Positions 14,389-14,727 of a stretch of DNA of 14,727 nt are shown here, piece by piece. Both the position numbers and the translations under genes were made by a program. Source of the stretch: Deltaproteobacteria bacterium. Its GTDB lineage: Bacteria; Myxococcota_A; JAADFL01. Within the stretch, counting starts at the first letter, position 1. Every line of letters begins with the position of its first letter. The stretch lies in NCBI GenBank assembly GCA_013152945.1, contig JAADFL010000175.1:1-14727 (forward strand). Reading direction: 5' to 3'. Under the pieces are notes generated by a model, which was not told the DNA's origin, searched no databases, and saw nothing but the letters and a program-made list of their open reading frames with translations.

Positions 14389-14727
14389 AACATCTCCTTT
14401 CCAAGCGAATAGCAGTCTGTTGCCTAAAAACAATAATTCATTCTCAATAGAACCGAAGAGTTAGTAACCCGGCCTTTTTGCAGTGTCAATATTTTTTCCC
14501 TGACCCAGGTTGTGGAGGGGGAGGTTTGGAATCATTTGTGATTACAAGGGGAAGCATGCGGGCCGGGTGGCATGCGACGCCCAAGGGAAGGAAAGTTGCA
14601 CAAGATATTCGAGGGGTAAGTGACGGTATTTCCCGGGGCCGGCGAAAAAAGTGAAAAAAACAGGAAACAAAAGGCAGGATCCATACGATAATTATATAGC
14701 CGTAAAAAATCAGGAAAGAAGATTGAA
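14389..14727. other. Gene-free stretch upstream of the transketolase-like gene
   Basis: This 339-bp stretch holds the transketolase leader and promoter (14389-14489). Beyond 14490 I see no reading frame with coding character. Minor features are GCATGCG repeated at 14554-14560 and 14570-14576, a small AATCA/TGATT dyad (14530-14543), and several A-runs. Near the edge, GATAAT (14687-14692) resembles a -10 box and AGGAAAG (14712-14718) resembles an SD, so a + strand gene may start at or just past the window end. That is weak, because no -35 box is visible. Confidence 0.35.
14461..14489 (-). promoter_or_regulatory. Sigma70 promoter of the transketolase-like gene
   Basis: On the - strand the perfect -35 hexamer TTGACA (14489-14484) is followed after exactly 17 nt by TACTAA (14466-14461), a weak -10 box. 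Transcription would start near 14454, giving a leader of about 65 nt before ATG 14388. It is the best promoter in the window and probably also drives the charged-protein gene 40 bp downstream. Confidence 0.55.

Noticed and set aside
14554-14576. GCATGCG repeated twice upstream of the transketolase gene, as a regulator site pair
   Set aside because: There are only two 7-bp copies, GCATGC is self-complementary, and they lie far upstream of the promoter.

Overview
The window is a chromosomal segment of about 14.7 kb with moderate GC content. It probably comes from an uncultured bacterium of the old 'Deltaproteobacteria' (Desulfobacterota/Myxococcota side). The reasons are the order CarD-type regulator, fused IspD-IspF, then cysteinyl-tRNA synthetase, which resembles the arrangement I know from that group; a stand-alone MshEN-type domain protein; and a very long 2-hydroxyacyl-CoA-dehydratase-activase-like protein of the kind common in anaerobes. 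The lineage is inference. I see no phage, transposon, CRISPR, tRNA or rRNA signal.

Left half, all on the + strand: a weak sigma70-like promoter (about 9-37) precedes a CarD/CdnL-family RNA polymerase-binding regulator (114-602). After it come IspDF (about 702-1994; isoprenoid MEP pathway), a two-TM protein with a small cysteine-rich segment (2008-2769), CysS (2766-4229, overlapping the previous gene by ATGA), a 206-aa stand-alone MshEN domain protein (4248-4868), and a 1421-aa activase-like protein with two ASKHA domains and further Fe-S-type cysteine clusters (4900-9165). Gaps between these genes are short (overlap to about 100 bp) and I see no convincing terminator, so they may form one transcription unit.

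Right half, all on the - strand and convergent with the left: reading leftwards from 14388 there is a long, divergent transketolase-like protein (14388-11980) with a good promoter. Then come a highly charged unknown protein (11939-11280), a predicted lipoprotein of the endonuclease/exonuclease/phosphatase fold (11073-10144), and a three-TM unknown protein (9919-9281). The last has a near-perfect 25-bp dyad over its predicted promoter. The first two are 40 bp apart and probably co-transcribed; the other two have gaps of about 200 bp and may have their own promoters.

The points most worth a second look are these. IspDF has no ATG/GTG/TTG upstream of its nucleotide-binding loop, although a strong Shine-Dalgarno sequence sits in front of an ATC. 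The activase seems to carry both halves of the usual Fe-S-bridged homodimer in one chain. A probable c-di-GMP receptor domain sits directly upstream of it. The transketolase has GEG in place of GDG in the thiamine-diphosphate motif. I found no clear new multi-gene system; the MshEN-activase pair is the nearest candidate.
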